A stretch of DNA of 64,000 nt from the NCBI RefSeq assembly GCF_008831285.2, contig NC_045146.1:682001-746000 (forward strand), in the 5' to 3' direction. The stretch comes from Nymphaea colorata. Lineage: Eukaryota > Streptophyta > Magnoliopsida > Nymphaeales > Nymphaeaceae. Below, piece by piece: positions 59,079-64,000 of the stretch; position 1 is the stretch's first letter; each line of letters begins with the position of its first letter. Under the pieces are notes generated by a model that saw nothing but the letters and a program-made list of their open reading frames with translations, had not been told where the DNA came from and ran no database searches. The position numbers were made by a program, and so were the translations under genes.

Positions 59079-59199
59079 GTCCTCGTCCTCTCTCCTCCTG
59101 AGTAATCCGTTACCTTCTTGGCGAAAAACTCTTCCGGATCTCAGATTTTTCTTCTCCTAATGTGTTCTTGGCACTCAATGAGACGGCACCAACATGCTA

Positions 59200-59850
59200 A
59201 AGATGTTGAATCAGATTGGAAAAGAGAATTGGAGAAGAAAAAGAAGAGAGTTTCAAAGAAGGCCAAGAACAACAGAAAGTAAAATGGAAGACTGTTGTCC
59301 GGCCTAGAAAGACGAGTGGTAATTGGCAGGAACTCGAAGACAAATTATTAAAGTGAGAAAAAGATGCTTGGAAATAAATGAACGCTAACAAATAGAAGAA
59401 TTTGTGGTTTAGAAAGATCAATTGCAAGCGACGGGTTTTTCTGCAACCAATTTCCGTGGTTTTAGCACCTGACGTTTTACTAAAACGGGGATGATCAACC
59501 CTTCTTCATACTATTGCAAGTAGGGCTGGTAATCGGCCCAACAGACTGAAAAGAACATCTGAGCCATTTAAGATCGTAGCCAAACTGCCTTTTCATACTA
59601 TTGCAAGTGGGGTTGGTAAATGAGCCCAACGAACTGAAGGAGCATTTGGGTCTTGTCTGTTAAGATTGGAGACTCGCTTATGAACGCCTGGCGATTTTCT
59701 CTTGAGCAGAACCAAGTTTGGGCTTGTTATAAGAACAATGTACACAACGTTTGTTCCGTAATGTGTCTTTCCTTTCCATTTCTCAGTCAGGTAAACAGAG
59801 AATTGTCACACTTGGACTGAACAAATCTATAACCAATGACTGCAGCAGAA
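59200..59850. other. intergenic DNA upstream of the DUF1442 gene
   Basis: Contains a short imperfect repeat (CATACTATTGCAAGTNGGG at about 59507 and 59595). It presumably includes the DUF1442 promoter, but no clear TATA box was assigned. Confidence 0.4.
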
Positions 59851-59859
59851 AATTTTGCA

Positions 59860-61480
59860 AATCGGTTTCACAGGGCCTGCTTAAGGCCATAGAGAGATTT
59901 ATTTAATTTGCAAACACGTGCCTATCTTGCTGCTCCAAGACTGATGGTAAAGACATGTGTATACCTTCATCTAAATCCCCATTTAAGGACGTGCTATACA
60001 CGTTCATTTGATCAGGTACCCAGTTTAGTTAATAAACACCTTACAATAACAAGTTTAGTTACTGGGGCATGAATCTCATGATAATCTAAATCCTCCACTT
60101 GAGAAAGCCCCTTCACGACTAACCTCACCTTGAATCATTGGCTTTATACTGAATTCGATAAACCCATTTGCATCCTATTGTTTTAATATCAATCAATAGT
60201 TCAACCAACGTCCGAGTGTTAATTAGATTCAGGAGCCTCAATCTCTGTTTTCATTACGAATATACTTAAAAGGGAATTCAAACTCATTAAAGATAACGTA
60301 TCTACTCAAATGATTTCTTCGTGTAGAGATCATCCACTTTGTACCCTTTTTGTATGAATGATGGCCAAGAAAGATGCAACGGTGAGCTCTAGAATCAAAA
60401 TTTGTACTGAGATCTGAGATTTTTCGCAAAACAGAGGCATCCAAAGACTCGTAAATGTCTATACAAAGGTTTTGTTGTGAAAAAGCTTTTCATATTGTGT
60501 TTGATTCTGTATCAAATATGCAGTACATCCCAAAGATGAGGAGACAAACTAGCTTGAAACATTAAACTCCTGGCAAGATCAAGTCATCAAAAACATACCT
60601 GTGCCTGCACTCAACCGCACCATTCTGTTGAGGTGTGTATATGCAGGTACAGTGATGTGCAATACCCTTCTCAAGAAAAAAAAAAAAAACTCAATCAGAA
60701 AGAAATTATGTTCCATTGTCAGTATGCGCTTTCATAACACTTGTTCTGTGTTGTTTTTCAACCATAACAATACAATTTTTAAGCAAGCAAGCTGTTTCAA
60801 TTTCAAATTACATCAAATAGACACACACACAACTCTGGAGAAATGATCTACTTTTGTGACAAATTAGTGTGCACCGGGTCTAAAAGCTTCTGAATAGGCT
60901 CCCCATACATCGCAGTGCTACAAGTCGAATGGTTTTTCAAAACAAGATACACTAGAATGAAAGGATGGTCTTGGTTGTTTTCAAGTTTCACAAACTTCAC
61001 GGAAGAAATTGTTCATTTTAATGCCTGAATAGCAACTAGAAAACAATTTACTCTAGGACTGAGATGGATGTCCCAGTGCCACAGAGATCTACTACTTGAT
61101 ATGAATCTGAATTCAGTGCAACTGAATTTGATAAGTTGGCGTCTCTGTGAATGGAAAAGACGTCTTTGAATTCACCCAACCCAGTCCTCTTCCGGAAGTT
61201 CGGGTCCTGAACATAACAACTACACAACACTTGTTTTGTTCGACCAGTTTGCTCACTGACTTCAGGTTGAATTTAAAATTTTGGTATACAGTGAACATTC
61301 TTAAGCATCGAGGCGGGAGATAATATAACTTCACCTATATTCGTAGCAGAAACCACTTTGTTATCAGGCAGTTTTATCGGAAAAGATTTTTTAGCTTGCA
61401 AATATTCTTCATAAAATCCAAAGATTTGACACACCATTATCTATTATCCAAGTATATGAGGTTCAGTATACCGTGCCTGC
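59860..61480 (-). pseudogene. degraded Ty1/copia pol remnant (element 4)
   Basis: Minus-strand fragments lie in copia order. They are a GAG-pre-integrase and integrase start (phrase HCDVWGAYSEAFRPG, about 60880-60930) and the integrase motif TPQQNGAVE (about 60625-60650). Next come the integrase end (DSRAHRCIFLGHHSYKKG, 60330-60395), the RT start (IGCKWVYRIQYKAND, about 60140-60185) and the RT motif [13 protein letters not shown] (about 59878-59915). All are broken by stops and frameshifts. No LTRs, primer site or target duplication were found, so this is an old truncated copy. The upstream part to 61480 is weakly supported. Confidence 0.85.
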
Positions 61481-61499
61481 AAGGTTTGCTGAAGAAATT

Positions 61500-63400
61500 A
61501 CTGCTCTGTCTTGTTACAACTGCTTAATTTCACGTTACGGGAGCTTAACAAACGTTTAGTTGCCGTTTCTACCCGAAAACTAATCGTGCCTTTTGCTAAA
61601 TTTGCCAAATTAATGACATTCTAGAAGCGTCATATATTCTCATACGTTACTTCTCGTCCTACTATTTTTTTCATTTGATGCAACGAACGAAGGCGAGTAC
61701 TAAGAAAAATGATGTGCATCCTCCAAGTATTGATAGCGGATCGTGTCTTTTGCTAAGTAATGATCGATTAAAATATTTAGAATAAATGTCTTCCATATTA
61801 GCGTGCAGTTTTGATTCTGTTGAAAAGTTGGAATTTGATTTGGATGTAAAAGTAAAGATTGATCCAAATCTCATTTGGATTGTAAATGTAGAAACTGGAT
61901 TCGACTATGGTATTGGACTTATATCCATTCATAGTCAAATCCACATTAACATTCAAATATGTGAATAGAGAATAAACTGAAAATGATAAAAGGGTCCGAT
62001 TAAAAATCGATGAAATGACATCCCCATTTTCACATTAAACTCAGATTCAAAGAATCTGTATATACCAAAGCTTATTCTAATAACTATTGTCTCCGAACTT
62101 CTCTTCCACATCCAAATCGACAAATTTGAAGATAACTTTATGTTCACAGGCGATCAAATCATTTTTTTAGCCACATAGTACTTGTGCACGTTTTTTTATG
62201 ACAATGGTCGAAACCTTCTAGTCGTAGTATCAGAATAGGCTAAAATAATCAATTCGGATAAAATAACCTATGAAATTTGATAACCGATTCAAGACTTTTT
62301 TTGAGAAGTTTGAATATTTTTTGCATTTCTAAGTACTTTTTTTTATTTTTTGAAATAATTTTAATATCTTTTGCAGCAGAATCGGTGAATCGTCCGATTC
62401 GCTAAGGCAGCGGCTTCAACGATTCGATCCGCCAGTATATTTCCACAACACTGCCGTGTGCACATGCGTCTTTTCTCCATCACGAGAGACTGCCAGCAAT
62501 TAACGGACGATTTGCCACGTCACCTGCAGACATGGCACGAGCACTAGGGCCCCACCACCAATTAAATGGCAATAAATGCTTTTCAACTAGTGTGGAAGTC
62601 CAGCTCAGCAATGGAAAGCTCCCTGAGCACGAGAGAGTTGGTCATATAATCGACCCCTCTTGATGAACGGCACCAACAGAACCACGTCATCGACAAGCGC
62701 GTCAGCCTCCATTGTCATGCTGATATCACTGGTTAAAGTACAATATTGCACTTCAGCAACAGGAAGAGTAACACAATGTTCAATTTAGTTAAAACAAAAT
62801 GTTTTCTATTGGTTTTGTTTTGTAATTTTCTAAATGGTTGTTCAGCAATGAGAATAATAACAAACTGTCTTATGAATCTGCCTTGATAAATAAAAGTTTT
62901 GTGAAGTTCTTCTTCTTGTCAAACAGCACCTACAATGAGGTAAAACGTGGGTATATTGGTGAATTTGCAACATGTTTATGACATTTACTAGCCATTTCAT
63001 TATTTTACCCATATTTAGATAGACAGCACAAGAATTTCACCCATATTTAGGACAAAAAATAAAACTTACCGAAGTTGAAGGTTAATTTATGTGAATGGTA
63101 ATTTGATGGCAAAATGTGGGGTACAGACACCATATCTTCGAAGGATGGGAGAAAGGCGAGAACTTTAGCTCCCAATCGAATCGTAGGATGAAATATTGAA
63201 CCAATTGGGCCTTTCATTTCATCAAAATAAAATACCAAGTACTAATGCATGTTTGAAACGTACAAAAGAAGGAAATCCAATAAAACTGGGGGAAGAAGGA
63301 AAATATCTGCATGGAAAAACATATATTTACACTTGTGACCAATATCTGATCCTTCAAATAAATCAAGTGCCTTATTCTTCATGTGTTAACTGACTTAAAT
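61500..63400. other. intergenic DNA between copia remnant and pectin methylesterase
   Basis: No exon seen. A GC-richer segment at 62380-62720 contains CCACGTCA-type motifs (at 62515 and about 62682) like plant G-box/ABRE promoter elements, but there is no gene start beside it. Confidence 0.45.
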
Positions 63401-63580
63401 TGAGATCAGAAGCACGTAAGACATGGAACCATATATGTAACTATCATGCATAAGTAAACCTTCCAAAGACGAAACCCACATTCCTTCAGTGTGATCAACT
63501 TAACTTCTCCATGCTTCACCACCCACAAAAAATGAGTTGAGTCTGACCTAGTGCCCAAACCAGCCGACCACTGTCTGCAT

Positions 63581-64000
63581 TCACGACAAGCCACCCACAA
63601 AGGCAACTCCAGTGTAAGGAAGCCAGGACGTTCCATAGATGAACTCAGCAACGGTGAACTTGCCGGCCTCTTCCGCGCTGGTGATCACTCTGTAGCCAGG
63701 CCACTGCACCCTCTTTCCGGTGGCCGCGCCGGGGCCGTAGTTCATGTACTCCCCATAATAGAGCGTGTCCAGCGCAAAGGAGCCCATCCATGGCAGCCAA
63801 CCGCTGGGGTCAATGTGGTCGCCCATGTAGCTCAACATGTACACGACGCGGGAATAGAGCTTCCATGGCCGGCCGAGGTAGGTGGGCACGCTGTTCTTGA
63901 CTGGTTCGAGGTCCTGCGCCGCTAGAATCTGGCAGTCGTGTATGGACATGCCGGTGTTCTGGTTGGGGTCCTTGCGGTTCTGCGCCGTGATGGTGTTCTT
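63581..64000 (-). CDS. pectin methylesterase (CE8), C-terminal part, cut by window end
   Basis: Pectin methylesterase removes methyl groups from homogalacturonan in the cell wall. The last 139 codons are present, and the frame is open to the window edge at 64000. The beta-helix end includes LGRPWKLYSRVVYM, which has the conserved Arg/Trp of the active-site cleft, and GWLPWMGSFALDTLYYGEY, YGPGA, RVQWPGY and the closing FIYGTSWLPYTGVAF. The catalytic Asp motifs lie upstream, outside the window, so activity cannot be judged. The start ATG at 63949 in this frame is internal, not the gene start. The stop TGA is at 63581-63583. Confidence 0.95.
   Translation of the reverse strand, partial: KNTITAQNRKDPNQNTGMSIHDCQILAAQDLEPVKNSVPTYLGRPWKLYSRVVYMLSYMGDHIDPSGWLPWMGSFALDTLYYGEYMNYGPGAATGKRVQWPGYRVITSAEEAGKFTVAEFIYGTSWLPYTGVAFVGGLS

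Noticed and set aside
63949-63949. ATG at 63949 as start of a short protein
   Set aside because: The frame continues upstream to the window edge with pectin methylesterase sequence, so this Met is internal.
1-64000. CRISPR arrays, operons, phage or defence systems
   Set aside because: The window is plant nuclear DNA. The repeats seen are microsatellites, minisatellites, duplications and retrotransposons, without spacer structure.

Overview
This 64 kb window reads as nuclear DNA of a flowering plant. The genes have AT-rich introns with GT-AG borders, there are four Ty1/copia-type LTR retrotransposons in different states of decay, many (TA)n and (GA)n microsatellites, and genes of plant-typical families (CCT-motif protein, DUF1442 protein, pectin methylesterase). 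No species can be named from the sequence. I see no prokaryotic, CRISPR or viral system.

Layout. 1-15.5 kb is repeat-dominated. Copia element 1 (plus strand, 758-5801, duplication ACATG) has a decayed gag-pol and one normal 3' LTR, but its 5' LTR and gag start are replaced by about 750 bp of GC-rich DNA. Copia element 2 (minus strand, 6150-12119, duplication ATTTG) has two LTRs about 3% different, a deleted pol, and a long leader with a 21-bp minisatellite and a hairpin-rich GC block. From about 15.5 to 31.3 kb lies a USE1-type SNARE gene on the plus strand, with seven coding exons and 244 residues. Its 9.2-kb second intron carries copia element 3 (minus strand, 19555-24615, duplication GAAAC), which has two LTRs identical by eye and one uninterrupted gag-pol frame, so it inserted very recently. 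A paralogous, uninterrupted copy of the insertion site lies in the same intron.

From 33.6 to 41.3 kb a CCT-motif (CMF-type) gene lies on the minus strand. It has three common coding exons and two candidate first exons 3.7 kb apart, both ending in the same phase. 41.3-54.9 kb holds no gene I can recognise. It contains long (TA)n and (GA)n tracts, a possible SINE head and a few orphan reading frames. From 54.9 to 59.1 kb lies a two-exon DUF1442 gene on the minus strand whose coding end is tandemly duplicated. A degraded copia pol (minus, about 59.86-61.5 kb) follows, and the window ends inside the last exon of a pectin methylesterase gene (minus strand, 63581-64000, cut by the window edge).

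The host genes are unrelated housekeeping or developmental genes and form no operon or obvious cluster. They act in ER-Golgi membrane fusion (USE1), probable transcription regulation (CCT), cell-wall pectin modification (PME) and an unknown role (DUF1442). The most informative features are the retrotransposon structures, the alternative first exons and the duplicated gene tail. All alignments were done by eye, so percentages and repeat borders are approximate.
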